Shown here: positions 24,601-33,557 of the stretch, piece by piece
Layout of the letters: each line of letters begins with the position of its first letter
Position numbering within the stretch: the first letter of the stretch is position 1
From: Clostridiales bacterium UBA3680
GTDB lineage: Bacteria > Bacillota > Clostridia > Lachnospirales > CAG-274
Assembly (NCBI GenBank): GCA_002372875.1
Contig: DFJD01000053.1
Coordinates: forward strand, 23,083 to 74,926
Direction: 5' to 3'
DNA: 51,844 nt
The notes under the pieces: generated by a model
The model's input: the letters and a program-made list of their open reading frames with translations, nothing else
The model's database searches: none
Told to the model about the DNA's origin: nothing
Made by a program: the position numbers and the translations under genes

Positions 24601-26022
24601 TTATTTATGTCTCCTTATAAGTCCTACCGTAATTCCCGCAAGAAAAATAACCCCCGGAATTACAAGCCATACAATAGTTTTAAGCTTTTGTTCCGTACCT
24701 GATGAAAGTGTCATTGATACGGAATTGTCTATAGATTTCGAAGGAATAAAAACTTCTTCCCTTTTATCATTCAACCAGCTTACCGCACTTACGGCAAGGG
24801 CGCTGTTCGCCCCGTTAACGATACCGTCTGTATTCGGTTCGAGCAGATAAAAGCTTGTTCCTGTGACGAATAACTTTGTAGAGTGAGAAGTATCGGTGTA
24901 AGTGTTATCTTCAACGGTAACAGCAATTTCAAAGGGACCTTCCTTATCTCCGGGTTCCTTGTTTACCGAGGTATTTTTCTCTTCCTGCCCCGATTTAATA
25001 TATGCCGCATCGGATGAGCTTAATATAACCGTTTTTGTAAGGTCGTTTTTCTTTACTGCCGTATCGGTAAGAGCCTGTGTTGCGGGAGTAAGCAGCATTC
25101 CCGAAGCTGAGATAAGCCCTGAAGTAATATCACTTTGAGCAATATTCGGAAGTATCGCATAGGGAAACTGTAAATATTTGTCCTCGTTTCCTTCGTAAAT
25201 ATAACCTTCTTCAAGGTCTATCCCGTAGGCATTTACTATCGAGAGCATATTTTTGCATTTTTTTACCTCTATTCCTCCCAAAACCGCAAAAAGTCTGCCA
25301 TCCTTTGCAAGGTAATCCGATATTTTCTCTGCTTCCTCCGCCGTATAATCCTTGGTACAAGGCGTCATAAAAAGAACGGTACAATCATCGGGAACATTTT
25401 TTGATATCAACTCAATGCTCTCACATACATATCCCGCCGTTTCAAGCTTACTTTTGAAGGAAGAATAAGCAGAAGGGTCTGCCTCTCCGTGTCCTGACAC
25501 AAAATATATCTTTCCTTCAATATCCTCATTTACTCGGCGTATTGCGGCTGTAAGAGCACTTTCAAGGCTCAGTGAAAGCTTGCTTTCATCATAATAAGAC
25601 TCGTAGGGAATAATTTTATGTTTATCGCCGCAAACCACAATAATGGAATTTCGTGCCACACCTTCGGTTTCCCCCGAATACTTTTTTACAAAATCGGGAT
25701 GAAGATAAAGGTCGATATTCTCACCCGATATTGAGGAACATGCCTGTTTGTAACTGTCTATTATCTGATTTGTTCTTTCGGTAACGATATCGGTAGCATT
25801 TGTATCGAAAGTGGTATATATCTTTATATCGTTTACAACAGAGGAAAGAACCTCTTTTGTTTCGTTTGATAGGGCTCCCATTTCGGTTTTTGAAAAATCA
25901 AAGCTTTTGTTCAGTTTTCCCGCAATAAGATTTATTATTATGAGAAATGCCGTAACAACCACCGTAACAACCGCAGAATAGGTGCCGTATTTAAATCTTT
26001 TATCCGTAAATATTTTTTTCAT
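24601..26022 (-). CDS. GldG-type ABC transporter auxiliary protein
   Basis: A 473-residue membrane protein with an N-terminal helix (about 15-36), a long extracytoplasmic region of the GldG/ABC-auxiliary family (about 40-430, with the YFVSGHGE segment) and a C-terminal helix (about 447-467). In gliding Bacteroidetes GldG works with GldA and GldF; in Clostridia the same trio exists with unknown cargo. The ATG follows the permease stop by one base. Confidence 0.87.
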   Translation of the reverse strand: MKKIFTDKRFKYGTYSAVVTVVVTAFLIIINLIAGKLNKSFDFSKTEMGALSNETKEVLSSVVNDIKIYTTFDTNATDIVTERTNQIIDSYKQACSSISGENIDLYLHPDFVKKYSGETEGVARNSIIVVCGDKHKIIPYESYYDESKLSLSLESALTAAIRRVNEDIEGKIYFVSGHGEADPSAYSSFKSKLETAGYVCESIELISKNVPDDCTVLFMTPCTKDYTAEEAEKISDYLAKDGRLFAVLGGIEVKKCKNMLSIVNAYGIDLEEGYIYEGNEDKYLQFPYAILPNIAQSDITSGLISASGMLLTPATQALTDTAVKKNDLTKTVILSSSDAAYIKSGQEEKNTSVNKEPGDKEGPFEIAVTVEDNTYTDTSHSTKLFVTGTSFYLLEPNTDGIVNGANSALAVSAVSWLNDKREEVFIPSKSIDNSVSMTLSSGTEQKLKTIVWLVIPGVIFLAGITVGLIRRHK

Positions 26023-26023
26023 T

Positions 26024-26893
26024 TTAACTCCAGCGTCTCTTTTCTATTGTCCCTACGGTAAGATATATAAACAAAGTACAGAAAGTAATGTAATAAATAA
26101 CATCACTTACATTCACCGAACCGAGGTAAAAATTTTCAAACCTTGCAAGCACCGAAAACCAACCGAGTATACCGGAAATGGCTCCATCATAGAGATTACT
26201 CCTTATAAGGAACAGCACACCCGCTATAACGGTCCCGGTAAAGGCAAAAAGAAGGGCAACGGCAATATTCTTTGTGGATGTGTGTATATACACCGCAATA
26301 AGAATGATTATTGCCGAAACAAAAACAAGTGATGCCGTATTTCCGATAGGTGCACTCGATGCAATATTATCCATCATAAGCAGCATAAATATGACCGCAA
26401 ATGTTCCCGCTCCCGCAACAAGTTGATTATCCGTCAGTGATGAGATAAATATACCCACCGATATAAAACAAAGAGCAAGAAAAACAAAACCTACGCAGCC
26501 GACCGCAGTCAGCCCCGTATCCATTCGCCCTTCGGACAAATTATAAAGTATTGTGGGAAAAATGCCCGTTATAAGCATACCTATTAAAAACAAGGAGGCT
26601 GCAGCAAGAAATTTACCTATTACTATATCACTTACGTTCACGGGAGCACAGTAGAGCAACTGATCCGTTTTCTGTGCCGATTCTTCAGAAAAAGAGCGCA
26701 TGGTTAGAATGGGAATAAGTATCAAAAACATTATAAGGGCCCCCGATAAGGTCTCGTTATAATTGGCATTCATTACCACAATATTTTGAGAAATGAAAAA
26801 ATATCCCATTATAAGGGTAAAAAACCCGAGAAAACCGTACCCTGTCATTGTACGAAAATAATTCTTCATTTCCTTGAAATAAATAGCGGACAT
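26024..26893 (-). CDS. GldF-type ABC-2 permease
   Basis: A 289-residue ABC-2 family permease with six or more membrane helices. Features typical of the GldF group include the MRSFSEE stretch near 66 and DQLLYCAPV near 77. It overlaps the stop codon of the ATPase gene by one base (TGATG). The exported or otherwise moved substrate is unknown. Confidence 0.87.
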   Translation of the reverse strand: MSAIYFKEMKNYFRTMTGYGFLGFFTLIMGYFFISQNIVVMNANYNETLSGALIMFLILIPILTMRSFSEESAQKTDQLLYCAPVNVSDIVIGKFLAAASLFLIGMLITGIFPTILYNLSEGRMDTGLTAVGCVGFVFLALCFISVGIFISSLTDNQLVAGAGTFAVIFMLLMMDNIASSAPIGNTASLVFVSAIIILIAVYIHTSTKNIAVALLFAFTGTVIAGVLFLIRSNLYDGAISGILGWFSVLARFENFYLGSVNVSDVIYYITFCTLFIYLTVGTIEKRRWS

Positions 26894-27897
26894 CAGCTTT
26901 CATCTCCCTTCTTTTCGGAAGCATCGTTAGGCTCATCCTCTTCCGTTATAAAGCCCGGATCCGGCTGTTCGTTCTCTCCTCGTATTATTCTCATAAACGC
27001 CTCTTCAAGTCCGTCTCCGGAAGGCTGAAGCTTTAAAATGGGAATATTCTTTTCCGACATAACGGAAAATATCGCTTTACGAATATCCTCTCCCGAACTT
27101 TCAATTTTCAACACAGCCTCTTTTCCCTGCCCAACAAGGGTTGCCGACATTATTCCGTCTTTTTGTTTTAATGCTTCCAGAGCTTCCTCGGCATTTTCCG
27201 AAGGAACACTCAAAAGTTGAGCTGCCGCATCAGACCCTTCCGAAAGTTTCTCGGTGGAGTCGGTTGCAACTATCTTGCCGTTATTGATTATCATCACTCT
27301 GTCACATATTGCACTTACTTCACTGAGAATGTGCGAGGAAAGTATAACGGTATGGTTCTTTCCAAGCTCCTTTATGACCTCTCTAATTTCAACAATCTGC
27401 TCGGGATCAAGTCCCGAGGTCGGTTCATCGAGAATAAGCACTTCGGGAAAGCCGACAAGCGCTTGGGCAAGGCCCACTCTTTGACGATAACCCTTTGAGA
27501 GGTTTTTGCAAAGCCTTCCTTTCATCTTTTCTATGCCCGTTAAGGAAGTTATTTTTTCGAGCATTTCCTCTCTTTTATCTTTTTTTATTTTTTTTATGTC
27601 ACACACAAAGTGAAGATATTCCATGACTGTCATATCCCCGTATAAGGGAGGGACATCGGGCATATATCCAAGCTGTTTTTTTGCGTTTATCGGATCGTCA
27701 ACGATATCGTAGCCGTTTATTCTTACAGTTCCCGACGTGGACGAGATAAAGCCTGTGAGCATATTCATTGTAGTGGTTTTTCCCGCACCGTTAGGTCCAA
27801 GGAAACCCAATATTTCTCCGTCGTGAACAACAAAGCTTATATTGTTTACGGCAAAGTTGGCACCGTACTTTTTTGTCAGTTTCTTAACCTCTATCAA
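26893..27897 (-). CDS. GldA-type ABC transporter ATP-binding protein
   Basis: A 334-residue ABC ATPase. Walker A GPNGAGKT (34-41), Q-loop, signature LSKGYRQR, Walker B VLILDEPTSGLDP and the H-loop (SSHILSE) are all present. The C-terminal 110 residues form an extra domain ending in an acidic Asp/Glu-rich tail. The start is TTG with GGAGG nine bases upstream; no ATG in frame fits as well. First gene of the Gld-type operon. Confidence 0.92.
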   Translation of the reverse strand: MIEVKKLTKKYGANFAVNNISFVVHDGEILGFLGPNGAGKTTTMNMLTGFISSTSGTVRINGYDIVDDPINAKKQLGYMPDVPPLYGDMTVMEYLHFVCDIKKIKKDKREEMLEKITSLTGIEKMKGRLCKNLSKGYRQRVGLAQALVGFPEVLILDEPTSGLDPEQIVEIREVIKELGKNHTVILSSHILSEVSAICDRVMIINNGKIVATDSTEKLSEGSDAAAQLLSVPSENAEEALEALKQKDGIMSATLVGQGKEAVLKIESSGEDIRKAIFSVMSEKNIPILKLQPSGDGLEEAFMRIIRGENEQPDPGFITEEDEPNDASEKKGDES

Positions 27898-27942
27898 TTA
27901 AATTCCTCCGTACAAAATGTTTAAATCTATTCACAACCTAAC

Positions 27943-27971
27943 AGTTTACACTATATCTGTTTTTTTTTCAA
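27943..27971 (-). promoter_or_regulatory. Promoter for Gld-type operon
   Basis: On the minus strand TTGAAA (27966-27971) and TAAACT (27943-27948) are 17 bases apart, 46 bases upstream of the TTG start. Confidence 0.5.
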
Positions 27972-28028
27972 CATTGAAAAGATTAAAATTTTCATTTTCA
28001 AAATTGCATGTACAAACGACAACAGTAT

Positions 28029-28045
28029 ATTACAAAAATATTACA
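28029..28045 (-). promoter_or_regulatory. WalR-like direct repeat
   Basis: On the minus strand TGTAAT-ATTTT-TGTAAT, an exact fit to the known WalR (YycF) consensus TGTWAH-N5-TGTWAH. It lies between the Gld-type operon and the NlpC/P60 gene. WalR controls wall hydrolases of the NlpC/P60 type in Bacillus, but the site is 175 bases upstream of the wall-hydrolase -35 and nearer to the opposite promoter. Confidence 0.45.
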
Positions 28046-28219
28046 AAACAATTTGAAGTTTTATGATCAAGCCCTTCATTGTAACAATTTAAGTAATCGG
28101 TATTTATGCAACATTCATCAAAATTAAGAAAATATGCATTTATATTCATACTATTTTTGTGCATATTAACTGTAAATATTTAAAATATGTTACAAAAGGC
28201 CGAATTTATAACAATTATC

Positions 28220-28248
28220 TTGACAAAAAATGCCCTTTAGTGTAAAAT
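28220..28248 (+). promoter_or_regulatory. Promoter for NlpC/P60 gene
   Basis: TTGACA (28220-28225) and TAAAAT (28243-28248) with a 17-base spacer, 93 bases upstream of the start codon. Confidence 0.85.
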
Positions 28249-28341
28249 CATTCGTAACAAATTAGAAAAACATTCGTAATAATATAAAGCTGAAAAGATA
28301 CGTAATATAGAATAATTCTTATGAAAGGATAAGTGATATAA

Positions 28342-29622
28342 ATGAGATCGTCTATGATAAAGCACATTTGTACATTAAGCGTAGCAATGTCCGCAGCATT
28401 TTCGGTAAGTGCATTTGCCTCTAACTTGGGTGTCGTAACTGCCGATGCAACGATTCTTCGCTCTTACAATGCTTTTGAAGGTGCACCTGTTACCGTTGCC
28501 TACAACAACGACACATTGAACATTTTAGCCGATGCTCACAACAACTGGTATCAGGTCAAATCAGCCGACGGAACAACAGGTTTTGTTAACGGCGACCATT
28601 TCACCGTTACTCAAACGGATGCGACCTGTGTTGTTGACGGGACAAACGTATACTGCCGTCCCACTACCACATCCGCTCCCTACGGCACAGTAAACAGTGG
28701 TGATGTTTTTGTGACCACAGGCTCATTTGAAAACTTTTATCAGATAAGATACAACGGCTACACAGGATATATCGAAAAGAACGCCATGCAGGGATCTCTT
28801 CTGAGTGCTCTTCACACGGTAGCACTTCCCGCGGGGATCTCGGATCCCGTTTATCCCGAAGCAGGAAAGCCTGTAGCCGATTCACAGGTCAGTGAGAATA
28901 CCGAGCAGGTCTTCGGACAGGTTACGGCTCCTTTCCTTAATCTCAGAGAAGAGCCCGAATTTGATGCAAGAGTGGCAAGAGTGCTTCCCGAAAACTATTA
29001 CGTAACAGTTGTGGATTTCGATGGACAGTGGCTTAAAGTCATAGATGACGAGGGTGTGGAAGGCTATGTTTCGGATGAATATATAAGCCTTGAAACAGGA
29101 GTTAAGCCGGCAAACGAAGTTTCTTCATTATCTCCCGCTGATGCCGAAGATATATATATCGAAGAAGAAAATGACCTTGCCGAAGATAAAAGCGAAGAAA
29201 TTCTTCCTCCCGATGGAGAGCCCGTACAGTACAGCGGAGAAGTAACAGGAGAAATGATCGTTCAGCGTGCCGATGATTATATCGGAGTTCCCTATGTTTG
29301 GGGCGGAACCGATTTAAGCAGCGGAGTTGATTGCTCGGGTTTTGTACAGAGTGTATATGCACAGTTTGACATACACCTTAACAGAATCGCCGCAGATATG
29401 AATCTTCAGGGAACAAGCGTAGCTCAGGAAGATCTTCAACCCGGTGACCTTGTCTTCTTTAACGACGGCTACGGTGGTGAAATTTCTCATGTCGGTATGT
29501 ATTACGGAGACGGACAGTATATCCACTCCACCGACGGAGCTGCACAGGGCGTTACGATTGCCGACTTTAACGCTGAATATCCCCAGAACACCTATGTTGG
29601 AGCAAAAAGAATTCTTAATTAA
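28342..29622 (+). CDS. Secreted SH3/NlpC-P60 cell wall hydrolase
   Basis: A 426-residue secreted protein. Signal peptide (about 1-26, ending AFA), two or three bacterial SH3 domains (about 30-95, 96-150 and 190-250), an acidic linker (255-300), and a C-terminal NlpC/P60 (C40) domain. The catalytic residues are Cys331 (DCSGF), His383 (SHVGMYYG) and His395. Such enzymes cut stem peptides of peptidoglycan. It has its own promoter and is closed by a terminator at 29634. Confidence 0.93.
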   Translation: MRSSMIKHICTLSVAMSAAFSVSAFASNLGVVTADATILRSYNAFEGAPVTVAYNNDTLNILADAHNNWYQVKSADGTTGFVNGDHFTVTQTDATCVVDGTNVYCRPTTTSAPYGTVNSGDVFVTTGSFENFYQIRYNGYTGYIEKNAMQGSLLSALHTVALPAGISDPVYPEAGKPVADSQVSENTEQVFGQVTAPFLNLREEPEFDARVARVLPENYYVTVVDFDGQWLKVIDDEGVEGYVSDEYISLETGVKPANEVSSLSPADAEDIYIEEENDLAEDKSEEILPPDGEPVQYSGEVTGEMIVQRADDYIGVPYVWGGTDLSSGVDCSGFVQSVYAQFDIHLNRIAADMNLQGTSVAQEDLQPGDLVFFNDGYGGEISHVGMYYGDGQYIHSTDGAAQGVTIADFNAEYPQNTYVGAKRILN

Positions 29623-29633
29623 ACAACAAATGC

Positions 29634-29666
29634 AAAGCCGACGGTATTTCTGTCGGCTTTTATTTT
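29634..29666 (+). terminator. Terminator after NlpC/P60 gene
   Basis: Stem AAAGCCGACGG/CTGTCGGCTTT (29634-29660) with a 5-base loop, followed by TATTTTA. The ribosome site AGGAG of the next gene starts at 29667, with no room for a promoter in between. Confidence 0.85.
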
Positions 29667-29677
29667 AGGAGATAAAA

Positions 29678-31018
29678 ATGGATTTTGATAAAACAAAAGC
29701 AATGGAAATAGTACAAGCAAAACTGCATACCGCTGTGATCACTCTTATAGACAGCATGCTTCAGCTTGAAAAAAACGTAAACGAAGTAGAGGGTGAAATT
29801 CCCGAATATTTTACCGAAGCAAGACAGAAAGTCAACCAAATGTATTGTTCTGTTATGGACTATGCGGAATACGATGTATCAAAAAAGAAGGAGCTTTCCA
29901 ATGAGTTTAACGACCTTCTTGACCGGGTTTGTCAGGTATATTTGAAAGAACAGCATAATATGGCAGTCTTATCAAGCGCTTTTTCTAAGCTCTTAAATTT
30001 GGAATATGTAAAATCCTTTGAAGAGGGAGATTATGCACAGCCTCCCGACACGAATGTTCTGCTTGATATGATAAAAGAGACCATGCAAAAGCTTTCAGAC
30101 TATGATGCCGATGAGCTTATGAAGAACATGATGCCCTGTGTTCCCCTTAAAATGACAAAGGAAAGATACAAAGATTATGTAAGCATGAGCTTTTCTCTTG
30201 AGGCAGATGAGGATGAAAACTTTTACAACGAATTCAATCTTGAAATGATGAAAAAAATGTTTTTTGCACTTCCCAACGAGGAAATGAAAAAATACAAACC
30301 CGAACTGAGTAAAAGGATCATCGACATACACAGCAAAGATTATTCCGAACATGATGCGGAAACCGTTTCTTTAATGTGTGAAGAATTTATGGATTTGGTG
30401 GAAAAAGAAGTCCCCTTTATCTCTATTGTCGAGGACCTTTTTTCAATAACCACATATATGAAGGTCATTTCTTCTCTTGCCTTTGATGAGGATATGCTTT
30501 TCTTTTCCGATGAGGTAAGGGATGCTTATCTTGCTGTAAGAAATTGCATTGAGACCAATGATTACAGCTTTTTCGATGAAATAGAAAACAGGCTTGAAAT
30601 AGCTATCAAACGCAGTCTTAAAGAGGAAAAACGAGTATCAAAGGGCTTTACATTCCCCGATGTTCTTGACGATGACGACAATGATGTTGATACCGACTTG
30701 TATTCAAATGCTTATTTCTTACTTGAGCACTACCTTGATGCACCTGTGGATCTGCACTGTAGTCTAATGTCAAAGCCTTTGTCTCGTGAAAAATTTATTA
30801 AGGATTTTTTTGATTATACAACATCCTTTGATCTTCCTCCGAAAAAACTCAGAGAAATAAAAAATGAGTTTTTTTCCAAGATAACTTGTCCTTTCATTCC
30901 GATGGATTTTTATGAATACTTAAAATATTCCTTGGAAAGCTGCTCAGACCTTGAGTACATAATATCCTCCGCAAGGATATTTACCGTACTGAGCGAAAAG
31001 AACTCATCAGAGAACTAA
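29678..31018 (+). CDS. Acidic, helical protein of unknown function
   Basis: A 446-residue soluble protein I do not recognise. It has no signal peptide or membrane helix, is rich in Asp/Glu/Lys and predicted helix, and carries an Asp cluster at about 327-337 (DVLDDDDNDVDTD). AGGAGATAAAA precedes the ATG. It lies directly after the wall-hydrolase terminator and 15 bases before the metal-uptake lipoprotein start, so it is probably transcribed with that operon by read-through. Confidence 0.7.
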   Translation: MDFDKTKAMEIVQAKLHTAVITLIDSMLQLEKNVNEVEGEIPEYFTEARQKVNQMYCSVMDYAEYDVSKKKELSNEFNDLLDRVCQVYLKEQHNMAVLSSAFSKLLNLEYVKSFEEGDYAQPPDTNVLLDMIKETMQKLSDYDADELMKNMMPCVPLKMTKERYKDYVSMSFSLEADEDENFYNEFNLEMMKKMFFALPNEEMKKYKPELSKRIIDIHSKDYSEHDAETVSLMCEEFMDLVEKEVPFISIVEDLFSITTYMKVISSLAFDEDMLFFSDEVRDAYLAVRNCIETNDYSFFDEIENRLEIAIKRSLKEEKRVSKGFTFPDVLDDDDNDVDTDLYSNAYFLLEHYLDAPVDLHCSLMSKPLSREKFIKDFFDYTTSFDLPPKKLREIKNEFFSKITCPFIPMDFYEYLKYSLESCSDLEYIISSARIFTVLSEKNSSEN

Positions 31019-31033
31019 AGAGGTTTGATCTAT

Positions 31034-31894
31034 ATGAAGAAAATAACGATATGCGCAATACTTTTTTGCCTGATTTTTTCCTCTGCCTGTACAAAAAAGC
31101 AAGAAGATAGTAAAAAAACACAGGTTTACACAAGCTTTTACGCTATTTATGACTTTGCAAAAACCATATGCGGAGATTACGCCGATGTACATAACATTGT
31201 TCCCTCAGGAACAGAACCTCATGACTGGGAGCCCGGTACACAGGATATGCTTGCTATAAGCAACGCCGATGTTGTGTTCTATAATGGACTGGGAATGGAA
31301 AACTGGACCGATAAAGTGAAGACATCCATTGAAAACCCCGATGTAAAATTTGTTGAACTGAGTGCGGAGGTCGACACGATAGACAATGCCGATCCCCATA
31401 TATGGCTTGACCCTGAAAATGTTATTATAATGTGTAAAACCATATCCGATACAATGTGTCAGGCAGACCCTGACAACGAGGCTGCCTATAAGGCTAACCT
31501 TGCCGAGTTTACAAAAGAGTTGACACAGCTTAACAATGAATTCGAGGATAGCTTGCGTAATATCAAAACAAACAAGCTTGTTGTTTCTCATAGTGCCTAC
31601 GGCTATTTGTGCTCGGCATACGGGCTGGAGCAATGCCCAATCGAAGGGATAGGCGCCGAAAGCGAGCCCTCTCCTTCTCAGATGAAAGAAATAATAGAAT
31701 ATATCAAGAACAATAAAATAAAATATATTTTTTATGAAGAACTTGTTTCTCCGAAAATAGCTCAAACCATTTCCGAAGAGACCGATACGGAGCTTCTTCC
31801 CTTAAATCCTTTTGAAGGCTCCGAACAGGAAGAAGACTATTTAACGGTTATGCGGAAAAATCTAAAAAATATTCTTATTTCATTGAGTAATTGA
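31034..31894 (+). CDS. Zinc/manganese ABC transporter lipoprotein
   Basis: A 286-residue substrate-binding lipoprotein of the ZnuA/AdcA (cluster A-I) family. The lipobox puts Cys19 (FSSAC) at the mature N terminus. Metal-site histidines H63 (EPHDWEP), H122 (DPHIWLDP) and H186 (VVSHSAYGYL) are present. The His-rich loop typical of many zinc-specific members is missing between the first two, so Mn2+ cannot be excluded. I chose the ATG at 31034, with AGAGG ten bases upstream, not the TTG at 31025. Confidence 0.9.
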   Translation: MKKITICAILFCLIFSSACTKKQEDSKKTQVYTSFYAIYDFAKTICGDYADVHNIVPSGTEPHDWEPGTQDMLAISNADVVFYNGLGMENWTDKVKTSIENPDVKFVELSAEVDTIDNADPHIWLDPENVIIMCKTISDTMCQADPDNEAAYKANLAEFTKELTQLNNEFEDSLRNIKTNKLVVSHSAYGYLCSAYGLEQCPIEGIGAESEPSPSQMKEIIEYIKNNKIKYIFYEELVSPKIAQTISEETDTELLPLNPFEGSEQEEDYLTVMRKNLKNILISLSN

Positions 31895-31908
31895 TCAGAG
31901 GCATAACA

Positions 31909-32670
31909 ATGGAAGTACTTAAAGTAACGGATCTTTCGTTTGATTACCCCGACAAAAGCATACTGCACAGAATAAGTTTTACCGTAAATAAGGGTGATTT
32001 TTTGTGCATTGTGGGAACAAACGGTACCGGAAAGAGCACACTTTTAAAGCTGATACTAAACAGACTTAAGCCGCTTGAGGGTAGGATCACACTTTTTGGT
32101 GAAAACTCCGCTAACTTCAAATCCCTTTACAAAATAGCCTATGTTTCACAAAAAGCGACTTCTTTTAACAGAGATTTTCCCGCTACGGTAGAGGAAATAG
32201 TATCACTCGGATTATATTCAAAAAAAACACCTTTGGGATTTCTTCCTCCCGAAAGTGAAAAAATGATAGACGACGCCCTTGAAACCGTGGGAATGTCCGA
32301 TTACAAGCATAAAAAAATAGGCAGACTTTCCGGCGGTCAGCAGCAAAGAGTATTTATAGCAAAAGCTCTTATTTCAAAACCCGAAATCATTTTTCTTGAC
32401 GAGCCTACCGTCGGCATAGACATAAAGGCTGTAGACTCTATATGCTGTTTGCTCGGAGAACTCAACAAAAAAGGCATAACCATAGTAATGGTAACTCACG
32501 ATATATCATCAATACTCTACCATTCTTCTCATGTTTTGCTTCTTTTTGAAGACGGCAGCTCCGAAATGATAACAAGTGAACAGTTCGGTCAAAGCTCTGT
32601 TCTCTCACATGTGCATCACCACACAAGCGAAGAAGAGTTTATACCAAAATCCATGAAAAAGAGGCTTTAA
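31909..32670 (+). CDS. Zinc/manganese ABC transporter ATPase
   Basis: A 253-residue ABC ATPase of the ZnuC type. Walker A GTNGTGKST, signature LSGGQQQR, Walker B IIFLDEPTVGID and the H-loop VTHDIS are clear. The C terminus has a His-rich stretch (HVHHHTSEEEF) that may sense or buffer metal. The ATG at 31909 has AGAGG upstream; the longer frame from 31891 begins with TTG inside the previous stop region. Confidence 0.92.
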   Translation: MEVLKVTDLSFDYPDKSILHRISFTVNKGDFLCIVGTNGTGKSTLLKLILNRLKPLEGRITLFGENSANFKSLYKIAYVSQKATSFNRDFPATVEEIVSLGLYSKKTPLGFLPPESEKMIDDALETVGMSDYKHKKIGRLSGGQQQRVFIAKALISKPEIIFLDEPTVGIDIKAVDSICCLLGELNKKGITIVMVTHDISSILYHSSHVLLLFEDGSSEMITSEQFGQSSVLSHVHHHTSEEEFIPKSMKKRL

Positions 32671-32671
32671 A

Positions 32672-33466
32672 ATGGAAATATTTACCCTCGGCTTTATGCA
32701 AAGAGCCATTGTTGTGGCTATATGTATATCAATAATCACTCCTCTTATAGGTAATACCATTGTGTTAAAAAGACTCTCCGCAATTGGCGATGCACTTTCG
32801 CATGCGGGGCTTGCAGGTGTGGCAATAGGACTTTGTTTTGGATTTAATCCCGTTTTTACGGCTATATTATTCTCAGTCATCTCCGCACTTATAATCGAGT
32901 TTATAAGAACACGTTTTACTAATTATTCCGAAATTGCCACGGCAATCGTACTAAGCTTTGCAGTGGGTATAGCCGCAGTTTTTTCGGGCTTCATATCAAA
33001 TTCGGCTTCTTTTAACTCCTTCCTTTTCGGCTCAATCGTTGCAATTTCGGAGCAGGAACTGATCGTGGTTGTGATGCTTGCCGTAATTATGCTCCTTACC
33101 ATTGTTTTCTTGAGAAGGGAGCTTTTTTACATAGCATTTGATGAAGAAGGAGCCGAGCTTTCTGGTGTTAAGGTAAAGAGAATAAATACTCTTTTTACAA
33201 TAATAACCGCCGTCGTAGTAGCAATAGCTTCAAGAACGGTTGGTGCGCTCGTTATCTCCTCTCTTATGGTCATTCCCGTAGCCTGTGCTATGCTTGTTTC
33301 CGGCTCTTACAAGCAGAATATAATTCTTTCGGTTATATTTGCTCTGTTTTTCACCATTGCAGGACTTATAATAACCTCCTTTTACGATCTTAAACCGGGA
33401 GGAACCATTGTTCTTATAGGCATAGCCACATTGATTATACTTTTACCCTTCAGAAGAGATGATTAA
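32672..33466 (+). CDS. Zinc/manganese ABC transporter permease
   Basis: A 264-residue ZnuB/ABC-3 family permease with about eight membrane helices and the SHAGLAGVAIG segment near 46 and SSLMVIPVA near 199. It starts one base after the ATPase stop. Its own stop codon TAA lies inside the left arm of the perfect palindromic repeat. Confidence 0.92.
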   Translation: MEIFTLGFMQRAIVVAICISIITPLIGNTIVLKRLSAIGDALSHAGLAGVAIGLCFGFNPVFTAILFSVISALIIEFIRTRFTNYSEIATAIVLSFAVGIAAVFSGFISNSASFNSFLFGSIVAISEQELIVVVMLAVIMLLTIVFLRRELFYIAFDEEGAELSGVKVKRINTLFTIITAVVVAIASRTVGALVISSLMVIPVACAMLVSGSYKQNIILSVIFALFFTIAGLIITSFYDLKPGGTIVLIGIATLIILLPFRRDD

Positions 33467-33500
33467 GGAACCACTGATTAATTAATCAGTGGTTCCTTAA
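33463..33500. repeat. Perfect 38-base palindromic repeat
   Basis: TTAAGGAACCACTGATTAA followed directly by its exact complement. It is the best copy of a family seen also at 12109, 14073, 15151 and 45878. The left arm supplies the stop codon of the permease gene. It resembles two terminal inverted repeats joined head to head, as in a minimal MITE, but no transposase is present. Confidence 0.85.
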
Positions 33501-33546
33501 AAAGCCTGCAAATGCTTTTACCAAACAGCATTTGCAGGCTTTTGTC
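33501..33546. terminator. Bidirectional terminator
   Basis: Stem AAAGCCTGCAAATGC and its complement (33501-33543) around a 12-base loop, with A and T runs on both sides. It ends the metal-transport operon (plus) and the polysaccharide operon (minus). Confidence 0.87.
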
Positions 33547-33557
33547 ATAATATACCG

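Larger units (their letters stand above)
27898..28341. other. 444-base AT-rich divergent intergenic region
   Basis: No gene is seen. The region holds a minus-strand promoter for the Gld-type operon, a WalR-like direct repeat, several TTACAAAA repeats, a strong plus-strand promoter for the NlpC/P60 gene, and two copies of CATTCGTAA (28249 and 28271) in its early transcribed region. Confidence 0.6.

Noticed and set aside
33463..33500. Palindrome as terminator of the metal transport operon
   Set aside because: It has no T-tract of its own; a typical bidirectional terminator follows at 33501.
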